Source of the DNA: Phytophthora sp. 'mugwort'
Taxonomy: Eukaryota; Oomycota; Peronosporomycetes; Peronosporales; Peronosporaceae
Direction of reading: 5' to 3'
Length of the DNA: 64,000 nt
Assembly (NCBI GenBank): GCA_033558025.1
Contig: JAUCEF010000010.1
Location: 831,001 to 895,000 of the forward strand
The notes beneath the pieces were generated by a model that worked only from the letters and a program-made list of their open reading frames with translations, was not told the DNA's origin and did not search any database. Both the position numbers and the translations under genes were made by a program. The stretch's first letter is position 1. The number at the start of each line of letters is the position of its first letter. This document shows positions 54,031-64,000 of the stretch, one piece after another.

Positions 54031-54639
54031 TGTCATTCCCTCACATTTTAAGTGCTGCCGCATAATTTCGGTCCCACTTTCAACTTATGCGGTGCTTTCC
54101 ACGCGCTCTCTCCCCCCTCGCAAATCCCGCGCGGGTTTGCTACAGCTGTGCGACCTGGCAGCCTCTCACTCCCGCATAGTGATTACATTTAATCAGTACA
54201 TATTTGGCGGATTCAGATGTGCCCCCCCCCCCTCAGACGCAAAAAAAGCGTAAACGGCGGTCTAAATTGTTCGATCCTGCACGATATTCCACCATAGAGT
54301 ACAGTTGCCGACATCGGTCGACACTTTGGACAGACAAAAGCATGCAAAAAATCGGGGTGTCATCTCTAAGAATATCACCCAGCGATGCCCTCCGCGCAAT
54401 CTCACCGACCCTAGTATCGCTGCGCTAGCTGGGGCTGAATCCTAAACCCGCTACGGCTCACCGCGCTCGTATGGGTACGGCTCGAAGCCCGTTGCGGCTC
54501 GCACGCATCGCCTCCGCTTGGTCGAGGCCGACATGACATCAGCCCCCCCCCTGCAGATTAACCCTAAACTCTCCAATTTTGCGGTCCAGACGACATATCA
54601 GGGGCCATGAGGAGTATAAACTGAACGCCATCGAGAGCT
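54031..54639. other. gap with C-rich runs
   Basis: Holds poly-C runs (54222-54232 and about 54545-54550) and a GGCTCG/CGGCTC-rich part near 54440-54500. No gene recognised. Confidence 0.4.
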
Positions 54640-57600
54640 AGCACGAGTCTAGCAGCACCAGCCTCAGCCAGACCAGGTATCTCGCCTCACCCGGAGGCCG
54701 AAGAAGATCCTCTGGATCGGGAGGGCCCCAGCCCCAGCGACCATTGCATTCAGATTCGAACAAATGCGGGGCGGAAGGCCGATCAGGAGCAGAAACCACC
54801 CCGAGGCAATCACCAAGCCGCCACTCATGAGCTAAACCAGGGTCAGGAGGTGTGCCAGACGAACGATGAAGCGAAGGCAACGCGACGAGTTCGACCCAAT
54901 ACTCGATCGTCCCTGACCCCCAGTAGTCCGAGGACGAGGATGGGAGGATGTCAGGAGTGGAGAGCAACAGGCGAGTTAGTCAGGATGGTATACAGATCGG
55001 CAACCTGGAGGGGAGAAAGGGCCGGATGTCAGAACCATACCAGGGGAGAGTGCCCATCAGGGCACAGAGGATGTAGCCAGCGGCTCAAGTTGAAGAACCG
55101 GAGGTCGAGGCGACATCTGGGGAACGCTTCGAAGCACTTGATGAGGCGGTGGCGGCGAACAAGCAGTTTGGGTACCTGGACGCCTGGAAGGCCACGATCA
55201 GAGTACTCTTTGCTCGAACCTTTTAGCAAGATTGGAGTGAAGAACTCCCGCCGAATAGACGCTGCTATCCGAAGCTGATCGCAGACGAGGTTGCCAGTAT
55301 ATGCTCCAGCTCTTTGAGCAGGCATGCGTTCACAGCAAGTACCCTTTCGTCGAGTGACAACAACTCATGGCGAACGTGACACGACAACTGTACCAACGAA
55401 ATGAGGGTTTAACGAGACCATCCACAAGCTTATCAGGCATGTTAATGGGAACCGCGTCGGTCCTCCCGCAGTGGCCATCTAAGGTTAAGCACGGACAACG
55501 GCGGCACCATCGGCAGGAGAAGAATCATCCTAGCTGGTATATGCGAACGTTATGTTCCACCCGATGAAGTACTCCAGGGGGGACAACCAGGGCAACCGCC
55601 TTCGATAAGGGACGGACGAAGAATGGTTACTCATCGGAGGAATAGCAAAAGATCTATAATCGTTAGGCAATTCCCTCAATTCCTCAAAAAGCGTTTTTGA
55701 CGGGCAAGAGCATTTCAGGCTTTACTCGACGATCCAAGCGCAAGTGGAATGCGAGTTAGTGATGATGCTGCAGCGTGATCACGTCGTCCGGGTTAGTCAG
55801 CAAACAACGAAGGGCATCACGGTACTTATTCTCGTATCGGCGGAGCTTGCTCGGATGAACCTTCAGACCCTGCACGCAATGCCCAAACAGGCCAAGACCA
55901 TCAGCTATGATATGGTAACGAAGTCTGTCCATTTCTACTTCCTTACAAGGAACACTGCAAGAAAATATCAAGAAGTACGTGTGCCGTTCAAGGGAGTGAG
56001 TTACGGTCTCCCAGAACGTACACGCACCGAAATCAGGGTTGGTCGGGGATAGGCAAAAGTGATCGGATAGACCCCAACTCCGCCGGAAAACCTACTATGT
56101 CATCGAGCTGCGCAACTTGACCAGGTTTAATGAGAGGAGAATTTGGCAGCCTACCTGCACGCAAAAATCCCAACTTACTACGACCTTGATGATCTGTGGA
56201 CACGTGTACGCCAGAATCCAGTACATCCAACATATGGCGAGTCAACTTCAGGCTAGCTAGATACCCGACCTTCCTTCAAGAAGTCGTGCGTGTCTTGTGG
56301 TTCGACACAACGATAGTTATGATCCACGCAATTTTGGCCAGCGGTTACAATGCTTGCAGTGCGGGAACTTGGGCCACCGAATCGTGCGTTGTCAATATAT
56401 GGACCACAAATTACGCTGACCTGGCAGCGTGGTAGTGGCGGAAGAAGCCAATAGCGGAGTTGGCAGACATAGCGACCTATCGGGAGGCTTGCAGAACTCC
56501 GCGAGGTAGCGCAAGAACGCCTCAGACTGCAGCAGGTATCGGAGAAGGCAGCTCATGCTGCAGTCAGGTCGCAAGTACGGCTGAGCAGAAGCCGGAGGGC
56601 GCCAATCAGGAGCGTGACGAGGCCAGCCGTCCCAAACCAGCATATGTGGAAGAGGGCGTCCAGCACCAGCAGACGCAGCCTAATCCGACGCCGCCAGACC
56701 AACGTCCATAGATCCCAGTGCCCATGCGAGGAGGCCGAAACTGTGGGGTCACTAGGAGGCGCTAAACGAGAGAGGAAAGCGGATCCAGTTGACCAAGCTT
56801 CAACCAACAGCAACGCATTCGAACCATCGTGGAAGCGACACGGCGGACCAACCCCGAACAACCCACGAGGCTCCGGAGAAGGTCGCGCAACCGGCAATCG
56901 ACCTAACAGGCAACAATGAGGAGAACGAGAAGCCACTCAGGTCTAAGAACGGTCCACTTTCCGCAAAACCAAGCCAGGAAGACGCAGGATTAGCGAGAGG
57001 ACCGGCCAAGGTGCTCGCGAATTCGACCATGCTGGCCAAGCAAAACAAAATCAGACAGGCATACCACCAGATACTCGAGTTGGTATATAGGCCCCCCCCC
57101 ACTGCAACCGTATCTGCTGGGCGCGATCAGTACGGAGGGCCGACCCCATTTACAGAAGTTGAACAACAACTCGGAATGAGAGAGGTCACGACACCGGCAA
57201 CCGGGAATTGCATGGCGATGTTCATTGCTCAAACATCGGCGGGGGAGGTGCTGGGCGGGTCGACAATGGTCTAGAGGACCTAACCACCTCGCTTAAGAAG
57301 GACATCGAAAGCGTGGACCTGCTAAACATTGAAGATCAGCAACCCCACGACATACGAGTCCAAATTTTCCACAACGTGCGCCGCAGCTGGGAAGGCATGA
57401 CACGGAAGCAGTGTTTGAACCAGCTGGTGGTTTCTGCTCAACTCGGTGAGCTCGTCGCATCCGGACGCTACATTGACAGACGAAACATGGGTAGGCAGCG
57501 ACCCCATAAGAACGACGACAATTTTCTTACTGCAACCGATATTCGTAATGGCGCAGGACACTGCTGTCGGTACTGGATGGGATTGCAGGAAATACATGAC

Positions 57601-59265
57601 CGATATAATGGTTAGTAACAGGAAAACAGTGACGACATACAAGGAATTGCCTCTCTCGATTGGCGCGTTGTATGGACGAACACCGGGTGGCAAAGGTCGA
57701 TGCGCCGGATCGACATCCCTAAGTGTTGCGCTTCTGGGGAAGGCACTATTCGGCATCAGTACACGGGCAACGACCACCAAGGCTGTCCACCGACCAAAAG
57801 GAGACCAGGGTCACTCAGCATCACGAGACAGGCCACAGCTGCGGAAGAGCGCTTGTGTGTCGGGGAAAGCAAAACACAGCGGAACGGTAGAAGCAGAAGC
57901 ATTCCCTGACTCGGAGGAGGAAATGGTCCAGCCATGGGACCCAGACGAGTGGGATAAGGATGTAGAGAATCTCCGTTTACGCCTCCTGGGATTCACAGTG
58001 CATTATAAGCCGAAGAAGGAGCTGCAGCTAATACGGCAAGAAGCCGACCGGTATGGTATCATGAACTCAACTCATTTCTGGTGCATTGTAGCACTATAGA
58101 ATCAAATTATCGCTCAGAGATCAACGAGAACTAGTTCGCCCGGCAACTGCGGACACAGTAGACGCCATTACGAGACGTCTGCTCCAAAATCATCAAATTC
58201 CGGTGGGCTTTTTAAAGCAATGGAAAGGGGCGCATACTCCGGACAGATTCGGACGATTTACATCGAGACGTGGTTAGCAAGGATAGCCCCAGTGCTCTAT
58301 CCATGGCAGAAGAGCACAGTGAGAGTAGTTACAAACTGCCTGGCTCCCAGGAGGAAATGGCAATACGAAACACACCGCCGAAGATCGACCCTGCGAAGCA
58401 CATCTACACAAGCCGGACCACGTTGCTGTGCCAGACTAGAGGGAGAAGGAAGGTTCAGTCCTCGGGAACATCCACAACGACGCCGTGCTGAGAAAGGGCA
58501 AAGCGGATGATATATCGCGCATCACTTTCACGGGGGATGCGCATCGTCCGAGGCGGGAGATACGGAATCACGGGTGGAACCAACTGGGGGCTAGATGGTC
58601 ACCGGATGCCCGAGCAAAAAGCCCGAAAGCGGACAGACCAACGCTGGAATAGGAGAAGGTGGCCCAGTACGAACCCGACAATATCTTCTTGATAATGCAG
58701 TCGTTCCATTACCCGGGAGAATTCTCAACACCATCCATAGCTCGGTCATTCTGCGCTGGACAAGGGACTGGCCGGTTTAATGTTTGCAGGCCGAATTAAT
58801 GCGCTACAGGGAAGGAACTTCTTCGACGGTGACCAGCCATGGCTCACTGAGTGGATATCGACAACGGAACATGACACTCAGCAGTCTCAGCACGCGTCGT
58901 TAGTGGACAATGCGGAAAACTGGAAGCGGTTGCGAGACGTCAAGTACTCCTCCAACGACATGCTGCGACTGTGCGACCCACAAAGGGTACTACTACTATT
59001 ATGCGGATGGTCTATGAGGCTGAAATCCAGGGATTCTCTGACAGGTGCTCTGGATACCAGATAGACTTTGGCAGCACATTGCCCTCCTCCAGACAAACAG
59101 ACAGTATTGTTCCATGTACTACACGACCGACCACCAGGCCAACTGGTCGGTCATTGCACGTTTTTTGCGAGAGCTTTTGAAAAGCCGCCGGAAGAAGCGT
59201 TACTGGAGTACTAAATGCAATCAGTTGCCAGCGCCGCTACCTCCTGCTAGTCCGTCAGGGGGTTA
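54640..59265 (+). pseudogene. LINE ORF1-like region with OTU-type protease domain, decayed
   Basis: Plus-strand segments read in order across frames: FGYLDAWKATIRVLFA and EELPPNRRCYPKLIADEVAS (about 55170-55290); VECELVMMLQRDHVVRVSQQ and TISYDMVTKSVHFYFLTRNT (55747-55960); a zinc-like region; PFTEVEQQLGMREVTTPATG with NCMAMFIAQ (57146-57235), an OTU-like active-site block where a catalytic Cys follows GN. Then come EDQQPHDIRVQIFHNVRR and GWDCRKYMTDIMVSNRKTVT (57580-57625), and at 58850-59060 a segment with ENWKRLRDVKYSSNDMLRLC. Stops and shifts are frequent. I recognise OTU-containing proteins of this type from oomycete LINEs; whether the whole stretch is one element is inference. Confidence 0.55.
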
Positions 59266-61679
59266 GCGTTGCCTAGATGCGCCGCGTAAGAAAAGTGAGA
59301 GGTAACTCACCAGTTACAATTGTTAATTCATCGGAGCGAGCCGAACCGATGCTGCAAATGCTGTCGGTGGTTGCACCATGCTCGCTAGATTTATTTTCAT
59401 GATTTAACTAAACTTCAGTGAGTCGCAGCCCATGAATGAGAAAAAATCACTACTGAATGAAGCAATACCGGAAAATAAGTCAACAGTATTAAAGACAGAA
59501 CGTATGAGCGCAACGCATACGAAAGCATCCTTCCCGTATCTTTGCCCCCAACTTTATTTTGCATGTATTTCACGAAGGAAATGATTGTCGTAAATAGCTA
59601 TGCATACATCGATATGTGCAGTAAATTACAGTTGCTTTAGTGCTGCCTTGGTTTGCTCTGACGCAGCTCCTGCAGGTGTGTGGGCCGAACTTAAATAATC
59701 GTTCGTCGACAACTACGGATGCAATAAGTATGGATGCGTCTCGAGCTTGGAACGTCTGGGCGATCTCTTCTCGGTAATTTATGCATCGCCGGAATACCAG
59801 GAGCTTCGCCAGTCTGCAACAACTTTGATACTCCGCAAAAAATGACTTCTTAGAGGGATCAATCTGGAAATCGTTTAATGTGTTCGTGCCCACACGAGGT
59901 GAGCGGATTAATAATACTGGGCGAGAAGGACGATGTTATCGCACTGTTTCAGGTTCGAAATCGTCCCGTACAGCTCGGCCTTGACAACTCATTTCCGAAC
60001 TTAACCAACAATTCACTCACATGGCTTCGATTTCTATTTGGACTGATACAAACCTACAAGTGAAGATCACGCCGAACGTCACAGCTACATCGAAAGTGCC
60101 TTCAACACTACGCTTAGTAAGACTTGATGGATACTGCAATTCAATATTCTAGATTTGTAGAGCTAGTTGACATGAACTCGTCGATCGGGACGCTCTCCAG
60201 AATTCCATGATTTTAACGTATCTTCGCCGGAAGATGGCTAAAGCATCACCGTGATGCATCATCAGTCACCCCTCAGCATAATGCGCGCATTACCTTCGAG
60301 TACCAGCAAAACATTATAAACATATTCGTGTGCTGATGACACGCCTGGCTACCAGTTGCCCACCAAGTATGTTTTGAAACTTCGAAAAAAAAAAAGCAAG
60401 CTGCATATAATAGCTCGGTTGTATCGTGTTCTACTCACACAAAAATGGGTAGTTATCGCGCCCAAACTCGTTGGAGGTCGGCTTTCCGGCTTGCATGCAG
60501 ACTGTCCTCTCCGCGTTGGAGAAGCGTCACCTCCAGTTTCGCAATTCAAGCGTTTTTGGCTTCACTCGCTGCTTAAGCTTATGCATCCAGGAACTTCAGC
60601 GAAGAGCACCCTTCGTACGACATCTGGATCCATCGAGCATTTCCGGTCCAGACGCAGCAAGTAGGATAGACCTTTTTACGTGCCGTATGAATGGGTATCG
60701 ACTATACAATTCAGTGGAGGAGCCAGTAATCATCAACTAATAAGGCTTAATTTGCGCTAAACCAACCACTCGACCAGCGGACAACGAAGCAAGAAGGCGG
60801 TGGCATACCCCATCAAAACCGGTCAACTGAGTAAGCGGAACTATTTCAAGGATTGATCGAACCGTGGGAAAAAATAACTGCGAGGACAGGGGACCAAACT
60901 GTGCAAGATTTGTGACGTGCATCAAGCGAGCTAAAAGACGTCAAACTAGCGATGAAACGCAATTTGTTTTGAAGTTGTATGATCAGAACACATCTCGCCT
61001 GCTAGCGAGAAACGAGCTCCTAGTAATCACTCTAGAGGACGCGCGGGACCAGCTCTTGGTTCGGCTGGGACAACACGAGGACAGAACCGTGGAAAAGCTA
61101 CGGTGGCTGCTCAAGAGAATCTCAAACTGGGGACAAGAGCAAACAATCACAACAATCAGGCAAGCCGATGAGTGAATTTTGTGGAGAAGCGTAGCGTCAA
61201 CCCAGAATATCAGATCCCAAGGAGATGCCCAGATCTGCGAGAAAGGCAGTTCAGGTCATAAAGGGGACGATCGAGCCAGATCAAGATAGGAGGTAAAAGC
61301 GGGACGGCGATCGACCTAATCAGGAACAATAGGGGGTGCTCTGGCGAAGGGAACGGAAACCAAGACCGAACAGCCATGTAGCACTGATCTGTTATGGTCC
61401 CCCGACAGAACGGGGATCGGATAAACACCCGAGTCCAGAATCGTGGAAGGGATGAAGACAGGTGATCAAGACTGGCCGGCGACGAGCAGAACGGGGTCGA
61501 TGGCTTAATCTGACACCGGCTGGACCCGACCTTCGATCGGGGTGATCTCAGATCGACCCTGTCAGGCGGTTCAGGGTCGGGGCAAGGGTCTGAGATCGGG
61601 TCCTGTGGGCGACCTGCAGAGCACGAACAATCAGGATCAGCCCTCGACCGGATCGACAAACGGACCCGGACATAAGGGT
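59266..61679. other. gap with unassigned frames
   Basis: Frames 59893-59570 (minus), 60356-60664 (plus) and 60864-61175 (plus) show no known domain. The last, with KRAKRRQTSDETQFVLKLYD and DQLLVRLGQHEDRTVEKLRW, is charged and helical and could be a transposon fragment. The stretch from about 61210 is GATC-rich and leads into the satellite. Confidence 0.3.
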
Positions 61680-62135
61680 TATGATAGGTCAGGCTGATCG
61701 GTGGCTGAAGTTGGCAGATCGGGCCGATCCGGCATCCGCAGATATGCACGCACTCCGTCATCTGAGATCGGGCAGATCGAGCCGATCCGACAGCCGAGAT
61801 CTGTCAAATCGGGTTTTCGATGGCGGGATCGCGCAGATCGGGTCGATCTGGCGTTCGGGATCTGAAAGATCGGCCGATCCTGCGTCCGCAGATTGCACTA
61901 CACCCCGTTGTCCGGAATCGCGCAGATTGGATCAATCCGGCATTCGGGATCGAGCAGATCGGATCAATCCGGCAGTTGGGATCTGGCAGATCGGGTTGGT
62001 CGGTATTCGCCGATGGGTATACATGTTTCGACATCCGCGATCTGGCAGATCGGGCCGATCCGTGTTTGCAGATCGACATACACGTTCCGACATCAGCGAT
62101 TTGGCCCATCGGGTTCCGATCAGCAATCATCCTCG
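61680..62135. repeat. GATC-rich degenerate satellite
   Basis: Units with core GCAGATCGGGCCGATCCG followed by GCATCCGC/GCATTCGG and a GATC recur roughly every 30-60 bases, at about 61712, 61770, 61831, 61920, 61955, 61986 and 62046. Long variants also contain ACATCCGCGATCTG. Open frames on both strands here arise from the repeat and are not genes. Confidence 0.85.
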
Positions 62136-62849
62136 GAGATGGGCAAGTGTGAGGCCGGTACTTATTGAGTGGTCGAAAAGGGAGATGAATCAGGGTGGTC
62201 AGGTGGTACGAGATAGGGTTCAGGATGTGAAGATAGGGCTAAGAAGATAAACAACAATCACACTCGAATTGCATTGGATGACTTAGGCGGTTTTCAAGTA
62301 CCGCAGGAAGGGAACTACATCGGCCCACCAATGTGTCCGCTAGTCCAAGCCAGCAGATCTATTGTCATGGTGGTAGGTCGTATCGTATATTAGTCGATTC
62401 CCTCCCCCCCTCACACGCTAGTGAATTTCTGCGCAAGCTCATACCTCGATCGATCGGCATTCAGTGCTTGGCCGACTATTGCTTCGACTCTTCACTCGCA
62501 AGATCCCGCTAATGGAAGCGGTAAACAACTTAAGGAAATGAAAGGAACAATGCCACACGGCAACCACGGCCTCGGACCAAGTCCAAGCCTCCGATCGATG
62601 GTATATTACCCTAGATCGGAACCAGTAACGGCAGCAGAGCGAAGACTTCCGCGCTGCTCCGCTGCTCCACACCTCCTCGCGTCCCGCCAGGACGTTCAAG
62701 ACTTTACATCACTGCATCCTTCTGAGTACTAAAGGAGCCGATCCAGCCCACCGATGGGTATACAAGGTGATACCAAGTTCAGCTGATCACGGATCATCGG
62801 GGAACCCCCTCCGTTGGTCGGTGGCTGGGCGCAGTTGGGAAGCCGATCG
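62136..62849. other. gap, probable LINE 5' part
   Basis: Plus-strand frames 62421-62732 and the opposite frame are not recognisable. By position this could be the decayed endonuclease part of the LINE that follows. Confidence 0.3.
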
Positions 62850-64000
62850 GGTCTTAATTGCATTTTGACCGAACCCGCTATACCACAGTTTCACGAGATG
62901 TCGATAGCTGACAAGTTTGCCTCGAAATGGAAGCCTATACTCGGACCGATTCACAGTTCAACGCTAATGCGGAACTTGCTACGAAGTTTTATGGTTGTAG
63001 TGATACCGGTCAGTAGGCGAGTATCGGCAGTGGCCAACGAAATTCTCATGAAAAAATCACCAAAGCGGAGGTATTCATGGCTATTGATGCTTTGACCAGG
63101 CACCAAACACCATGAGGGGATGGTCTTAATAACGACTGCTTTAAGGACGCCAACGCAGTGTTGGTTCCAGCAATGGTAGCCATAAGAAATGAGATTCTTC
63201 AGAAGGGGAACCTTCATCGTTTCTGGAAGGGTTGATCATCTCGCTACGGAAGAAGAGGGCTCAGGTGTGCAATGGACTACACACCGATTTCCCTGTTGAA
63301 AACGGGATATAAGGTGTTTGGGAAAATAAAAGCAACGAAAGTCCAGAGGATATCTGGCAAACACATTAGGTACTCGCACCAGGGCTTTCTCCACGGGGTG
63401 CAGAGACTCAAAACGGTGATGATGATGATAGTCATAATGGCAACAACCAACAACGAGCCAGACAAAGCAATAATGTTCAGTCGAGTGATCGTCCTACTAG
63501 ACCTTAGATAAACATATGACATGGTGGCGAGGGAGTTTCTGTCCCTGACACACCTACGGTTTGGTTTCTTCCAGGAATTTGTGTCGACAATTCGACGACT
63601 ACACGCTAGAACTATAGCACATTTCTTGGTAGATAGGGAACTTTCTGAGTCGCAAAAAACTCTATTAAGCATTTGACAGGGATACCTGCTAACACCCCTG
63701 CTCTTATTATTGGCAACAGAGATACCGTCGTTAGCAATCCGACAGGATCGAAAAATCACCGACATAATGGTACGAGGGGCCAACGGAGAAAAACATAAGT
63801 TCTCAGCTTCTATGACGATTCAACGGTTTTCATGTAGCCGGCGAGACAGCTACCGATGCGGGATGCGCCTGCATCACTATAGGGATGTACAAAATAGTCA
63901 GTTGTCTGGGTAGCAGGCGCAACCCGCGACAAAATATGATTATTTTGTTGAACGTGGTGGTAAGCCCTGGGAAGTTACAAGGAATTTCTGTACTCCGATA
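62850..64000 (+). pseudogene. LINE reverse transcriptase, runs off the right edge
   Basis: Plus strand: MSIADKFASKWKPILGPIHS matches the same region of the minus-strand LINE at 46.2 kb (ITDKFASEWQPTLGV). Next comes GDGLNNDCFKDANAVLVPAM, then AMDYTPISLLKTGYKVFGKI with SHQGFLHGVQRLKTVMMM (63270-63430), VIVLLDLR then TYDMVAREFLSL, and FSAS/FYDDSTVF at 63808-63827. There the catalytic YDD box is present but one frame away from the upstream sequence. Stops follow at about 63835. The element is inactive and incomplete in this window. Confidence 0.8.

Noticed and set aside
61210..61761. A 183-codon minus-strand frame.
   Set aside because: It arises largely from the GATC-rich repeat, whose composition suppresses stops; the peptide is repetitive Pro/Arg/Asp sequence.
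1..64000. RXLR, Crinkler or NLP-type effector genes, CRISPR arrays and rRNA genes.
   Set aside because: No signal peptide followed by RXLR/EER, no LFLAK-type start, no regularly spaced repeat array and no rRNA-like sequence was seen.

Overview
The window looks like nuclear DNA of an oomycete, most probably Phytophthora or a close relative in the Peronosporales. The evidence is an intron-poor gene set with short introns (62-99 nt), stramenopile-type SWEET and ankyrin families, initiator-like TCATTT promoter elements, and a dense load of decayed transposons of types I associate with oomycetes: MULE with a Ulp1-like protease, pogo/Tigger, hAT, gypsy, and LINEs with an OTU domain. No prokaryotic, CRISPR or rRNA feature was seen.

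Layout. 1-10.9 kb is transposon debris: a TIR-bounded Tigger/pogo relic (897-2789), a short non-autonomous element (2987-3401), a second pogo-type transposase pseudogene (about 3880-5233), and MULE transposase plus Ulp1-like protease remains (6.1-9.7 kb). 10.9-27.3 kb is the gene island: four tandem SWEET sugar transporters (minus), a histidine acid phosphatase broken by two one-base shifts, a small hypothetical protein, acetyl-CoA synthetase, a GPR107/GOST-like seven-helix membrane protein, a small PWWP/Tudor-like protein, and a CHIP-type TPR/U-box ubiquitin ligase. 27.6-30.2 kb holds gypsy gag remains. 31.6-33.4 kb is an intact ankyrin-repeat gene, followed by a 175-bp TA-flanked MITE.

35-64 kb is again mostly mobile DNA: a complete but decayed pogo-like element with TIRs and TA target duplication (35332-37184) that carries a tRNA-like sequence; an hAT element (38489-41231, 7/8-matching target duplication) apparently inserted in a LINE; a truncated gypsy element (43.1-45.9 kb) abutting an oppositely oriented LINE endonuclease/RT fragment; an hAT C-terminal relic; an AWS-SET methyltransferase-like gene with a frameshift; a MULE relic; a LINE ORF1-like region with an OTU-like protease domain; a GATC-rich degenerate satellite; and a LINE reverse transcriptase running off the right edge.

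Function. The intact host genes point to sugar transport (SWEET array), acetate activation, Golgi/endosomal membrane biology and chaperone-linked ubiquitination. Nothing suggests that they form one pathway. The tandem SWEET array, with a C-terminal motif kept in three of four copies, is the clearest locally expanded host system. The most unusual structures are in the mobile fraction: the nested and boundary-resolved elements, LG-type peptide repeats in a MULE, the OTU-bearing LINE and the SET gene. Family assignments rest on motif recognition by eye, not database searches.
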